DNA of 64,000 nt from UMGS1766 sp963597355 (GCA_963597355.1 CAVBPR010000007.1:124001-188000), one strand, 5' to 3'. Counted from the first letter of the stretch, positions 40,490 through 49,598 are shown. Numbers and translations are program-made. The notes: generated by a model from the letters alone, not told the origin.

Positions 40490-41338
40490 ATGAGCGGTAA
40501 ACGGGAAATGAAACCGGAGCCTAAGAGAACAAAGAAGAAGACCGGAGGACTTGATATTGTACTCCGCATTTTAATGATAATCTGCGTTTTGGTAATTGCT
40601 GTTTCTGCGGGTTATCTTGGTTGGTATTTTTGGGAGGCACATGCCAATACCAAGGCCAATCAATCCGCAGCAGAACAGTATACAAACGATTCTGACGGAT
40701 CGAATTCAGCTTCATCCGCTTCTGCTGCCAATTCCACAGCAGCGGAGACGGAGGAGGATTCCTTCACAGTTGATTTTGAAGCGCTGCAGGCGGCATCTCC
40801 CTATGCAAAGGCTTGGATGCGCATTTCCGGCTTAGATGTTGTGGATTATCCGGTTGTATGGTACGAAAACGATGATTTCTTTTTGAATCATGCCTGGGAT
40901 GGCAGTTCCAGCCGTTACGGAGCTATTTTCATGGAAGCGGCCAATGCATCTGACTTTTCCGACTGCTATACGATCATCTATGGTCATAATATGAAAAACG
41001 GCAGCATGTTCGGCAGCTTGAAGAAGTATCAGGATCAATCCTTCTATGAAGAGAATGGCGGAAAGATCAAGCTGTACCTTCCGGGTGAGACCCGTACCTA
41101 CCAAATTTTTGCCGTTCGCTATGCCGATCCAACGGATCAGACGGTGTATATGGTTGGCTTTACCCATGACAGCATTTTTGCGGACTATCTGCAAAATATA
41201 AAAGCCCAGTCCATCTATGACACCGGCGTTGAGGTAAGTCAGGAGGACAATGTTATCATGCTTTCCACCTGTGCAAATGGCGGATCAAGCCGGTTTGTGG
41301 TGCATGCGAAATTGGTTGACAGCAAAATTGTGGAATAA
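40490..41338 (+). CDS. srtB: Class B sortase
   Basis: Transpeptidase that links surface proteins to the wall. A basic start and helix (VLRILMIICVLVIAVSAGYL) place the catalytic domain outside. Catalytic His is in YGHNMKNGSMFGSL, Cys in MLSTCANGGSSRFVVHAKL, and Arg in the same segment; YGHNMxxGSMF is class B. A Ser/Ala linker (about 60-90) separates membrane and catalytic parts. 282 aa. ATG 40490 follows AAGGAGAG; upstream in-frame codons cross the terminator. Substrate candidates are the protein at 38653 and others outside the window. Confidence 0.93.
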   Translation: MSGKREMKPEPKRTKKKTGGLDIVLRILMIICVLVIAVSAGYLGWYFWEAHANTKANQSAAEQYTNDSDGSNSASSASAANSTAAETEEDSFTVDFEALQAASPYAKAWMRISGLDVVDYPVVWYENDDFFLNHAWDGSSSRYGAIFMEAANASDFSDCYTIIYGHNMKNGSMFGSLKKYQDQSFYEENGGKIKLYLPGETRTYQIFAVRYADPTDQTVYMVGFTHDSIFADYLQNIKAQSIYDTGVEVSQEDNVIMLSTCANGGSSRFVVHAKLVDSKIVE

Positions 41339-41358
41339 GCGGAAAAGAGGTTCTTATT

Positions 41359-42051
41359 ATGTTGGGTATCATTGGAGCAATGCAGGTTGAAATTGCCAAT
41401 CTGCGCAGCGGGATGACGGAAATAGAATGCCAGACCATCAGCGGTATGGAATTTGCAAAAGGTAAGCTTGACGGCAAGGAGGTTGTAGCGGTTGTCTGTG
41501 GAGAGGGCAAGGTTGCGGCGGCTGTCTGCGCCCAGACGCTGATTCTGGTCTATCATGTGGATGCGGTGATCAACACAGGCGTGGCGGGGACGCTTTGCGA
41601 GGAGCTTGGCATTAAGGACGTTGCGGTTGCCTGCGACGTGGTAGAGCACGATATGGATGTTACCGCCCTGGGTTTGCCGCTGGGACAGATTCCGTCTCTG
41701 GATGTACTGAAAATTCCCTGCAATTCCGGAATGGTTGCCGCATTGGAACGCGCAGTGCAGGCAGAAGGCTGCACCACCCGCACCGGAACAATTGCATCCG
41801 GAGATATGTTTCTGCACACACCTGAGCGCAAACAATTCATTGTGGATCATTTTGGCGCAATCGCCGGGGAGATGGAAGGCGGAAGCATTGGCCATGTTTG
41901 CTATCTGAATCAGATTCCTTTTGTTGTTCTCCGCACGATTTCCGACGATGCCTCGGGACATGCTCCGGCAAACTTCAATGCTTTTGCAACGGAAGCGGCA
42001 GAGCTGGCCTGCAGAATCGTTCGCCATTTTCTGAAGGAATGGGAGGCATAA
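41359..42051 (+). CDS. mtnN: 5'-methylthioadenosine/S-adenosylhomocysteine nucleosidase
   Basis: Removes adenine from S-adenosylhomocysteine and methylthioadenosine. MLGIIGAMQVEIANL is the family start, GVAGTLCEEL the ribose/base pocket, GEMEGGSIGHVCY carries the ribose-binding Glu, and the Asp in ISDDASGHA contacts the purine. 230 aa. It precedes luxS by 5 bases: together they recycle SAH to homocysteine and DPD/AI-2. It follows the sortase gene after 20 bases and may be in the same unit. Confidence 0.95.
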   Translation: MLGIIGAMQVEIANLRSGMTEIECQTISGMEFAKGKLDGKEVVAVVCGEGKVAAAVCAQTLILVYHVDAVINTGVAGTLCEELGIKDVAVACDVVEHDMDVTALGLPLGQIPSLDVLKIPCNSGMVAALERAVQAEGCTTRTGTIASGDMFLHTPERKQFIVDHFGAIAGEMEGGSIGHVCYLNQIPFVVLRTISDDASGHAPANFNAFATEAAELACRIVRHFLKEWEA

Positions 42052-42056
42052 CATCG

Positions 42057-42515
42057 ATGCAGCCAAAGAAAATTGCAAGCTTTACCGTTGACCACAATAA
42101 ACTTGAGCCTGGATTGTATATCTCTCGTGTGGATGGGAACGTGACAACCTATGATTTGCGCACTCGTAAACCGAACGCAGGGGACTACATGGACAACTTG
42201 ACCATGCACTCGGTAGAGCATCTGTTTGCTACCTATGTACGGTCTTCCCAAATTGGGAATGATGTGCTCTATTTTGGCCCTATGGGCTGCCAGACTGGAT
42301 TTTATCTTCTGGTGGCGAATCGGGACAAGGAAGAAGTATTGGATGCGATCGAGACGGTGCTGAATCAAATTATCCACCACTCTGGCGCGATGTTCGGTGC
42401 GGCGGCAGAGGAATGCGGGAATTATCGAAATTTAAATGTGGAAGCGGCACAATTGGAATGCCAGCGCTATCGGAAGGTACTCCAGGCGGCAAAGCCGATA
42501 CGCTTTACCTATTAA
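42057..42515 (+). CDS. luxS: S-ribosylhomocysteine lyase
   Basis: Converts S-ribosylhomocysteine to homocysteine and DPD, precursor of autoinducer-2. Metal ligands lie in HSVEH (HxxEH) and the cysteine of ECGNYRNLN; LYFGPMGCQTGFYL carries the catalytic cysteine. 152 aa. The ATG at 42057 is 10 bases after GGGAGG at the end of mtnN. Gene order mtnN-luxS completes the activated methyl cycle in one unit. Confidence 0.96.
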   Translation: MQPKKIASFTVDHNKLEPGLYISRVDGNVTTYDLRTRKPNAGDYMDNLTMHSVEHLFATYVRSSQIGNDVLYFGPMGCQTGFYLLVANRDKEEVLDAIETVLNQIIHHSGAMFGAAAEECGNYRNLNVEAAQLECQRYRKVLQAAKPIRFTY

Positions 42516-42539
42516 ATTCATATTGTATTTTATCGAAAT

Positions 42540-42577
42540 ACCTCTATCTCAGCAGAAGCTGAGGTAGAGGTGTTTTT
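42540..42577 (+). terminator. Terminator after luxS
   Basis: ACCTCTATCTCAGC pairs with GCTGAGGTAGAGGT (14 bp, loop AGAA), followed by GTTTTTG. Confidence 0.95.
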
Positions 42578-42619
42578 GATTAATAAAAAGAAACAAGCAA
42601 AATAAGCCAAAACAGGAAA

Positions 42620-42685
42620 TTAACCACAACGGTTAGAAAGTTAAGGAAGTGGGAGTTGTTAACCTCAATTATTGGTTAAAAAACC
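42620..42685. repeat. Nested TTAACC palindromes before the pilus operon
   Basis: TTAACC at 42620 with inverted GGTTAG at 42631; TTAACC at 42659 with GGTTAA at 42674; and GGTTAAAAAACC at 42674-42685. The region is otherwise AT-rich and lies 45-110 bases upstream of the promoter. It may be an operator; spacing differs from the SARP boxes upstream. Confidence 0.55.
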
Positions 42686-42728
42686 GATTAAAAATACGCA
42701 ATAATTTGTCGATGAAAGATTAAAACAA

Positions 42729-42737
42729 TGCTATAAT
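42729..42737 (+). promoter_or_regulatory. Extended -10 promoter of the pilus operon
   Basis: TGCTATAAT, an extended -10; no good -35 at 17 bases (TTGTCG is 20 bases away), so an activator may assist. The leader to the first gene is about 90 bases and contains no other clear element. Confidence 0.7.
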
Positions 42738-42832
42738 AAGCCCATCTTAAGGGAAATGATAATAGTTTCCGTCTTAAATTCAGGCACACCTGACTGCGGT
42801 GAACTTCACCGCCGAGAAAGGAAAGAGCATTC

Positions 42833-45800
42833 ATGCATAGGAAGGTTTGCCGCCGCGGCAGGCGGGGGTTTACCGTGCAGGAGATGCTGTTGGTTGTCTT
42901 GCTGTTCGCCATTATGGCCGGACTGGCGATACCCGGTGTCATTGCGCTTCAGCGCAGTCTGCACATGAAAAAGCTGGACGAGTTTGCCAGGCAAATATAT
43001 GTTGCAGCCCAGAACGAGCTGACGAATATGAAGGCCTCCGGACGGTTAGAGCTGCTTTCTGCGCAATCGGAGCGGCAGGGAACCAAGCTGACGCAAGCAC
43101 CTTCAGACTATCCGGATGCGGATAAATCTGACGCGTGGACGGAGCTCTATTATGTCAGTTCTGATTCCGAAGTGGGGAAAAATTACCTGCTTCTTGCAAA
43201 TGACTCACTTCAGCAGGCAACCCAGCAGGGCGGAGCATTTATTGTAGAGCTGAATCCTGTCAGTGGAGATGTATACAGTGTTTTCTATGCGGAAGAGGAT
43301 TTTACTTACGATCAGGTACTTGCTCTTGCGAGTCGTGAAAAAGAATCGCGTCAGAAATCTTTACCCCAATTGGGTTATTACTGCGGCGACTCTGCCGATT
43401 CTGGTGCAGGTTTGCCTTCCAAATTTGAACCGACGATTCAAGTGATCAACGGAGAAGAGTTGGCGATAAAGATCAGCTGCAAAAATTTGAAGGCAATTCG
43501 CCGCACACAGCAAAACCTGACTTTGACCGTCTATATTTCGGATGAACATGGAAATCAAACGGAACTTAGTTACCAGGGTGGAACCGATCTTTTTGTTTCC
43601 GACGGCAGCATTACGCTGACAAAGATATTGGACAGTCTGGAAGAGAAAAATCAATTTTCCAGTGTTTTGCCGGAGCTGGTAGCCGGGGATAATTTAAAAA
43701 TCACCGCAAAAATGACTTATCAGGACTTAAATCGTGGTATCAACATCATGGGTGAGACCACGGTGGATCAGGTAAACAGTCTGTTTGCACAAAAGACGGT
43801 GGATGAGGATAAGACAATCCTACATGTAGATCATGTACGCCATTTAAATAATCTCCGCAGCAGCATTTATCCGACAGATAAAGCGGCTGAAATTGATCAA
43901 ACCAATGATATTTCCTTCCAATTTTCGGATTGGCGCTCTGGAGAGGATTTTGTTTCCGACTGGACAGAAAATCCGCTTTCCGGCATTACATCTATTGCAA
44001 ACGACACTTTGCTTACCGAAGGCACTTTTAACGGCCAAAAGAACGCATTAAAGGGCTTTGTTTTTCAGGAAGATGAGGACGGCTGTGCAGCGTTGTTTGG
44101 AAGGGTAGAAAATACTACTTTGACCCAGATCCGCTTGGTAGATTGTGCGTCCAACGGCACGAAGGCAGCCATTCTGGCAGGGATTGCAGAGCGTTGCACA
44201 ATTTCAGATTGTGGGGCCTATCTCAGCACAAAAAATGATATGGGCGCTTATTACAACGACATGGCGGCTCGGCGGGTGCAATATACCGTTACCGGAAACG
44301 AAGCTGCGGGCGGTTTAATTGCCGTTGCCAACCATAGCACCATAACGGCATGCTTTGGTGCCGTGGATGTAAACGGCAGTACCTGCAGCGGCGGATTGGT
44401 CGGGCAAGCGAGCAATACGAGTATTTCCCAAAGTTATGCCTCCGGCAACCTAACGGCAGTTGGAGCGATAAATGGCGGCCTGGTAGGACAATTAACGAAC
44501 GGAGCTGTTGATCACTGCTATGCAACCGGAAAAGTGACAGCCCCCAGTTATTCCGGCGGCTTCATCGGCGTATCTTACGGCGGCGAGGTTAGCGACAGCA
44601 ATGCATATGGTCGGGTTACGACAGACGGGGAAACGGAAAACACAGAAAATTGCGGCGGGTTTACGGGAGCGTCCTCCGCTACAAACTATTCAGATTGCGG
44701 TTTTCTGCAGCAGGCTTCCTATAACAGTACCTACAAGAGTGGCAACGGAATTTCCAGCCGCGGTTATACCGCAATGCGGGAGGACGTGAACGATGCCGAT
44801 CACATTGGACTTAGCAAGCCTTATCAGTCTGCCTTGCGGGGACAGGGATTCCCATTCCCACTCTGCCAGTGGAACGGAGAGGATATGGTTCACTACGGGG
44901 ATTGGCCGGAGGCATATCGCCTGCAGACATCTCTGGTGTACTACGAGCGGTATAGTGATGGAGTTTACGGATATTATGCAGTTACCAGTTTAACCAGCGG
45001 CGACGAAAGTGCCGGTGACAACTGGGTGGTAGATACGCTGAGAGATGAGTATTGCGTGGAAGATGGCTATGCATTGATGACAGTGTACGACCTGAAGTCT
45101 TTTTCCTACACGCTGGATACGGCCGCGCTGAGTGGCAATCGCGTGTCCAACGGATCGGTGACCACCGTGAAGCAGGAGAGTGAGGCAAACGCGCAAAATT
45201 CGTTGTTGCTCCTGGAAAATGCGGAATTGAAATTTAGCAATCAGTCCAGCCAAAGCGGACAGGAAACTACCATTTCCAGCGCAAAGGTGTATCGCCTTCC
45301 GTTTAATCTCCAGATTACAGAGCGTACCAGCGCCAGCAGCTTCTGGGAAAGCTTGACGGTAACGGGATATTCCTCAATCACCGGAAAAGCGGTGTTTGAA
45401 AACCAGAAATTCTACTATTGTCCGGACTTTGCGAAAAATGCGGTCAACTCCACCGATGGAAATGCGGTTAAGCCAGAGGAACCGGCCGGAAGCGATTCCC
45501 CGGTGTATGTTCGTTCTCCCCGGCAACTGAATGGTCTGTCCCGTTCAACCTATTATTGGAACACCACAAAGGGTGGTCAGCGAATCCAGTTTATTCAGGA
45601 AGTAGACCTGGATTATGGTCGGTATGTTACAAACTATTGCGGCGTAACCTATAACCTGATGGATACCAGCACCAGCAATTCCTATCGAAACCAGCCGATT
45701 GGTCGTCCGGGAAGTGCATCGGGAAACAACTTCCAAAACAGTTATGACGGTCAGTGTAAAAAGATCATCGACTACTGCTGCGAAGCCAGTGCATATCAGT

Positions 45801-47950
45801 TCACCGGTCTATTCGGAGAAACAGAAAAGTGCATTTTGAAAAACATCGTCATGGTGGCCTCCGAGCCATACCAGTCAGCGTATGTTCGCTCTTCTTTCGA
45901 CAACGACACAAACCGTCCTGGTACTGGCGCTCTTGTGGGTTTGGCTTACGTAGAAAACGCAAGCTCCAAACCAGACATGTCCCAGCAGGTTTGGATCGAG
46001 AATTGCACTGTTTCCGGATATATTGTTTCTTACACGACAAGCAAAAATGGCAATTATGAGTTTGCAATTGGCGGCTTAGTCGGAGTCAATTTCGGCACAA
46101 TCCGAAATTCCAGCGCTGTGTGCGATATCACGCTTACCACGCCAAATACGACCAGTTACACCAGTTACATTGGCGGTTTTTGCGGATCGATCAATGGCGC
46201 AGGTACAATCGATAACTGCTATTCCGGCAGCAGCATTGTAAATACCAATCAGAGCAAAGCAAGCATCGGCGGAATTTGCGGCGGTTTTTGCAATATGTAT
46301 GGTTTGGGATATTCTTATTCGAATTTGCGGAATATGTATGTTCGCAACAGCTACTCCTATTGCACCTTGGAGAACTTCAGCAGCAGCACCACCTTGAATG
46401 GTGTTGCCCCTGTCAGCAGCATTTTGACGGTTAGCAATTGTTATTATGTGTCTGATACGGTGGATACCACATTAAACTTTGCGGATACCGACCGCGAAAT
46501 TGATGCAGTTGAGCTGAAGAATCTGACCTTCCCTCTCGGCAGTGGTGCAGCAGAATCCGGCACGGCGGAGGCCAGCAATAGTCACCCGGATGCCGAGCAC
46601 TTGCAGGGGAAAGCATACCCGTTTCCGGCGATGGTAAGACAATCGGACGGAAGCTATGTCCACTACGGCAACTGGCCGGAAGTTTCGGCTGTACCGGTGA
46701 ACGGAAAGCTGAATTTGACGCAGACTGTGTACCTGGTGTATTTCGAGGAGTATGAGGACAGTTCCTACAGCGTATACAGTCTGGATGCCAGCGGCGAGGT
46801 TATCGACAACCTGACGGATAACAAGGCCATTACAAGGACAGGCTATGGTTTTCTGACCGAGCAGATGGATGTTATCGTTCGCGTTCATGACAGCAGCTTT
46901 ACAGGAACAGCGCTCTACAATCAGGTGCTGAGCGATGCCTATCAGGGCAACTATCAGCTGGTTGACATCAGCGATGACCTGGGCAATGCGCTCACTGTAA
47001 CAGGTGCGGAAAAGACGCAGAACATACTGTTGCAATCTACATCCGGAGAGACGATACAAGAAGTTTATGTAAACTGCAATTACGCAAAAGGAATTTTTGA
47101 AAGCTCAGATCCGACGGAACTAAAAATACGTACGGCGGATCAGTTGCAGGCAACCAGCGGAAACAGCTTCACCTTTGCACTGGATCGGGATATTGAGGCC
47201 ACTGCTTCCCTTGGAGGAATCATCAGCTCGGAAGGGGCGGTCTACAACGGCAATGGTTATGCGATCCGGGGATTGACAAAAACCTTGTTTGAAGTCAATG
47301 CAGGAACGCTCAGTCAATTGCGTTTCACCGATGCAGCGATTCAGACAGACGAAGATGCAGCGGTGTTGGTGCTGAACAACGAAGGAACCATTCAGAACTG
47401 TTATCTTAGCGGGTCGGTGATTTCAAGCGGAGATGCTGCTGGGTTAGCGCTGAACTCCACTGGCGTAATCAAGCGCTGCGGTGTTTCGGTTGATGTCAGC
47501 GGAAAGAATGCGGCAGGAGTTGTTTACAGCGTATCTGGTGGCACGTTGAGCCAGTCTTATTACAGTGGAACGGTTTCTGCAGATGAAGTGGCCGCTGGGT
47601 TCTGCGTCAGAAATCAGATTGCATTAGAAAGTTGCTTTGCATCGATCACAATAAATGGAAGCAAAGCATATGGCATTGCACCTTCTGAAAATGGAACCGC
47701 ATCAAACTACAGCGGATATTACAGCTACAGTCAAGGACTGACCAACGGAATTGGAACTGCATACTATGGTTTGAACTGGAGCGATACAGTGACAAATGGG
47801 GTTCCGGATGCGAGTTGGCCGAGCGGGATTACCTACAAAAGCAGATCCTATGGTCGATGGAACACAATCCGCAGCTCGTGGGCGGATGATGCTTCCGGTG
47901 AAGCCGATGTGACAGCTTTGGCGGACAGCACTGTAACTCCGGAAGAATAA
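42833..47950 (+). CDS. Giant prepilin-like adhesin with GLUG repeats
   Basis: 1705 aa, about ten times a normal pilin. The N-terminus has a type III prepilin signal, RRGRRG/FTVQEMLLVVLL, with cleavage after Gly12 and Glu5 of the mature form kept, then a long alpha-helix (HMKKLDEFARQIYVAAQNEL). The body is beta-rich with GLUG-type repeats (GGLVGQASNTSISQSYASGN, GGFIGVSYGGEVSDSNAYGR). Two related modules occur near residues 685-790 and 1270-1380 (HYGDWPE and HYGNWPE). A pilin stem would place the adhesin at the pilus tip or in its shaft. First gene of the pilus operon. Confidence 0.88.
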   Translation: MHRKVCRRGRRGFTVQEMLLVVLLFAIMAGLAIPGVIALQRSLHMKKLDEFARQIYVAAQNELTNMKASGRLELLSAQSERQGTKLTQAPSDYPDADKSDAWTELYYVSSDSEVGKNYLLLANDSLQQATQQGGAFIVELNPVSGDVYSVFYAEEDFTYDQVLALASREKESRQKSLPQLGYYCGDSADSGAGLPSKFEPTIQVINGEELAIKISCKNLKAIRRTQQNLTLTVYISDEHGNQTELSYQGGTDLFVSDGSITLTKILDSLEEKNQFSSVLPELVAGDNLKITAKMTYQDLNRGINIMGETTVDQVNSLFAQKTVDEDKTILHVDHVRHLNNLRSSIYPTDKAAEIDQTNDISFQFSDWRSGEDFVSDWTENPLSGITSIANDTLLTEGTFNGQKNALKGFVFQEDEDGCAALFGRVENTTLTQIRLVDCASNGTKAAILAGIAERCTISDCGAYLSTKNDMGAYYNDMAARRVQYTVTGNEAAGGLIAVANHSTITACFGAVDVNGSTCSGGLVGQASNTSISQSYASGNLTAVGAINGGLVGQLTNGAVDHCYATGKVTAPSYSGGFIGVSYGGEVSDSNAYGRVTTDGETENTENCGGFTGASSATNYSDCGFLQQASYNSTYKSGNGISSRGYTAMREDVNDADHIGLSKPYQSALRGQGFPFPLCQWNGEDMVHYGDWPEAYRLQTSLVYYERYSDGVYGYYAVTSLTSGDESAGDNWVVDTLRDEYCVEDGYALMTVYDLKSFSYTLDTAALSGNRVSNGSVTTVKQESEANAQNSLLLLENAELKFSNQSSQSGQETTISSAKVYRLPFNLQITERTSASSFWESLTVTGYSSITGKAVFENQKFYYCPDFAKNAVNSTDGNAVKPEEPAGSDSPVYVRSPRQLNGLSRSTYYWNTTKGGQRIQFIQEVDLDYGRYVTNYCGVTYNLMDTSTSNSYRNQPIGRPGSASGNNFQNSYDGQCKKIIDYCCEASAYQFTGLFGETEKCILKNIVMVASEPYQSAYVRSSFDNDTNRPGTGALVGLAYVENASSKPDMSQQVWIENCTVSGYIVSYTTSKNGNYEFAIGGLVGVNFGTIRNSSAVCDITLTTPNTTSYTSYIGGFCGSINGAGTIDNCYSGSSIVNTNQSKASIGGICGGFCNMYGLGYSYSNLRNMYVRNSYSYCTLENFSSSTTLNGVAPVSSILTVSNCYYVSDTVDTTLNFADTDREIDAVELKNLTFPLGSGAAESGTAEASNSHPDAEHLQGKAYPFPAMVRQSDGSYVHYGNWPEVSAVPVNGKLNLTQTVYLVYFEEYEDSSYSVYSLDASGEVIDNLTDNKAITRTGYGFLTEQMDVIVRVHDSSFTGTALYNQVLSDAYQGNYQLVDISDDLGNALTVTGAEKTQNILLQSTSGETIQEVYVNCNYAKGIFESSDPTELKIRTADQLQATSGNSFTFALDRDIEATASLGGIISSEGAVYNGNGYAIRGLTKTLFEVNAGTLSQLRFTDAAIQTDEDAAVLVLNNEGTIQNCYLSGSVISSGDAAGLALNSTGVIKRCGVSVDVSGKNAAGVVYSVSGGTLSQSYYSGTVSADEVAAGFCVRNQIALESCFASITINGSKAYGIAPSENGTASNYSGYYSYSQGLTNGIGTAYYGLNWSDTVTNGVPDASWPSGITYKSRSYGRWNTIRSSWADDASGEADVTALADSTVTPEE

Positions 47951-47975
47951 TTTGAGCAAGGAGGGTGGCACCTGA

Positions 47976-48767
47976 ATGAAACAAGTGATTCAAAAATTGC
48001 ATACTCAGCGCGGTGCCTCTCTTCTTGTTGCTCTGGTCTTCTTCCTGGTTTGCGCAATGGTGGCGGCGGTTATTTTGGGTTCTGCTACGACCAACACGCT
48101 GAAAATACAGCAGCGAAAGGAAGAAAAACAGGTCTACAACTCCGTCAGTTCTGCAGCAAAATTTTTGCGGGATACCATGAATACTATTTCGATGGAGGGC
48201 AGTGAGACGGCTGTTCACTATGGTTGCAACGACTATGCACCGGATCAATATCATGTTCTGATCGGTATGTCACCGGAGCAGGAAGTGGATGCAGCTGCTG
48301 CAACACCAGTGGTCGCGAAGCAATCGAACGAAACGGTGGAAAACGATGTGCTGATTGACTTGCTGCGGCAGGGAGTGCAAAAGGTATATCAAAGCAAACT
48401 GGAGATGGCGTCCAACGAGAAAGTTGCCTTTGATGGATGGAGCGAAAGCTTTGTCATAGATGATGGATTGTGTCAGGTTACAGTACAGGTGAGCATAAAA
48501 AGCGATTACACAGTAACATTTCAATTGGCACCATCGGACCCACAACAGCAGGATTTTTATAATATGATCCTTACCTGCGAGGGAAAATCAGAGGTTGAGG
48601 TGCACTCAGATGCACCGACCTGTACACACACGGTGACACTGCAGGATTTGTTCAGCGGTGAGGAGACGGCAACCCAAAGCGACTTTACCGGAACCCGCCG
48701 AACCAACGTGACGGTAATTTCCTGGGAGAATGGTGTGATCTATAAAGGGGGCAGTTCCAATGGATAA
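47976..48767 (+). CDS. PilX/GspK-like minor prepilin
   Basis: 263 aa. N-terminus MKQVIQKLHTQRG/ASLLVALVFFLV: a basic leader, Gly at the cleavage site and a hydrophobic helix, but no Glu at mature position 5 (Val instead). Lack of Glu5 is the mark of GspK-like tip pilins. The rest (to NVTVISWENGVIYKG) is unfamiliar. GGAGGGTGG lies upstream. It overlaps the next gene by 8 bases. Confidence 0.82.
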   Translation: MKQVIQKLHTQRGASLLVALVFFLVCAMVAAVILGSATTNTLKIQQRKEEKQVYNSVSSAAKFLRDTMNTISMEGSETAVHYGCNDYAPDQYHVLIGMSPEQEVDAAAATPVVAKQSNETVENDVLIDLLRQGVQKVYQSKLEMASNEKVAFDGWSESFVIDDGLCQVTVQVSIKSDYTVTFQLAPSDPQQQDFYNMILTCEGKSEVEVHSDAPTCTHTVTLQDLFSGEETATQSDFTGTRRTNVTVISWENGVIYKGGSSNG

Positions 48768-49050
48768 GCTGCGCAGCAGACGTGGAGAGACCCTGGTGGA
48801 AACGCTGGCGGCGATTCTGGTGGTTGTACTTACCAGCACCTTCTTTCTTACCGCGGTGATTTCTACCGGAAAGATCAATCGAACAACCGGAACTTCAGAC
48901 GATTCTTTGCGTACGGCACAGGAATCGGTGGAAAAAAAGGAGCAGGCTACAGACGGAACCATTACAGTGACAGCAGGCGGAAAATCCACGGTCTATGACG
49001 TGCAATTTTACGGAGACAGTGAAGCATTGCAGGGTTACGAGCGCAAGTAA
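48760..49050 (+). CDS. Minor prepilin-like protein, small
   Basis: 96 aa. MDKLRSRRG/ETLVETLAAILVV: prepilin leader with Gly at the cleavage site and Glu at mature position 5, but the first mature residue is Glu rather than Phe or Met. The C-terminal part (TDGTITVTAGGKSTVYDVQF) is a short beta region. Overlaps the previous gene, with 15 bases to the next. Confidence 0.82.
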   Translation: MDKLRSRRGETLVETLAAILVVVLTSTFFLTAVISTGKINRTTGTSDDSLRTAQESVEKKEQATDGTITVTAGGKSTVYDVQFYGDSEALQGYERK

Positions 49051-49065
49051 AAGGAGGATGAGCCT

Positions 49066-49581
49066 TTGAAAAATCGCAAAAAGAGGGGGTTCACCTTCGT
49101 AGAAACGCTGGTTGCACTGCTGATTGTGACGCTGTTGTCTATGGCGGTGATGACCGGAATTCGCATTGCATGGAACGCCCATGAAAAGGCATTGTTTTCT
49201 TCGGAAAGTGAAATTCTGGCAGACACAATCAACACATCTTTGGGAGATCTGCTCCACTACGCCAGCTATGATGGAGCAGATACCGATGGCACAGTTCAAT
49301 TTTCCAGTCAGGAATATGGCGTGTTAAACGGAAGTATATGGATCGATAAAGGACGGCTTTATGTCAAAACTTCAAGCGATGAAAAGGCCAGTCAATTGCG
49401 CCTGATCAACGAAGGCGCCTATACAAGCATTGATATCGATGCATTTCAGATGACATATGACAGCGAAAAAAACCAGTTTACTGGCAGTTATACATTGAAG
49501 GGCGGAAAGACCCAGACAAAAGAGATCACGTTCACATTTGCATCCATTAATCAACCTACCATTATCCACAACAACAGCTGA
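49066..49581 (+). CDS. Minor prepilin-like protein (PilW/PilJ type)
   Basis: 171 aa, starting at TTG behind AAAGGAGG. MKNRKKRG/FTFVETLVALLIVT is a standard prepilin signal with Glu5. The rest has beta-strands (WIDKGRLYVKT, YTLKGGKTQTKEITFTF). Together with the two previous proteins it likely forms the priming/tip complex of the pilus. Confidence 0.85.
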   Translation: MKNRKKRGFTFVETLVALLIVTLLSMAVMTGIRIAWNAHEKALFSSESEILADTINTSLGDLLHYASYDGADTDGTVQFSSQEYGVLNGSIWIDKGRLYVKTSSDEKASQLRLINEGAYTSIDIDAFQMTYDSEKNQFTGSYTLKGGKTQTKEITFTFASINQPTIIHNNS

Positions 49582-49598
49582 AAAGGAGATAGACCTTT

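Noticed and set aside
42717..42737. A third SARP-type promoter before the pilus operon
   Set aside because: The hexamers at the required distance from the -10 (AGATTA, TTTGTC) do not match TTTACC/TTAACC; reported only as palindromes.
42516..42832. Possible SAM/SAH riboswitch near luxS
   Set aside because: No SAM or SAH riboswitch core could be found; the region holds a terminator, palindromes and a promoter.
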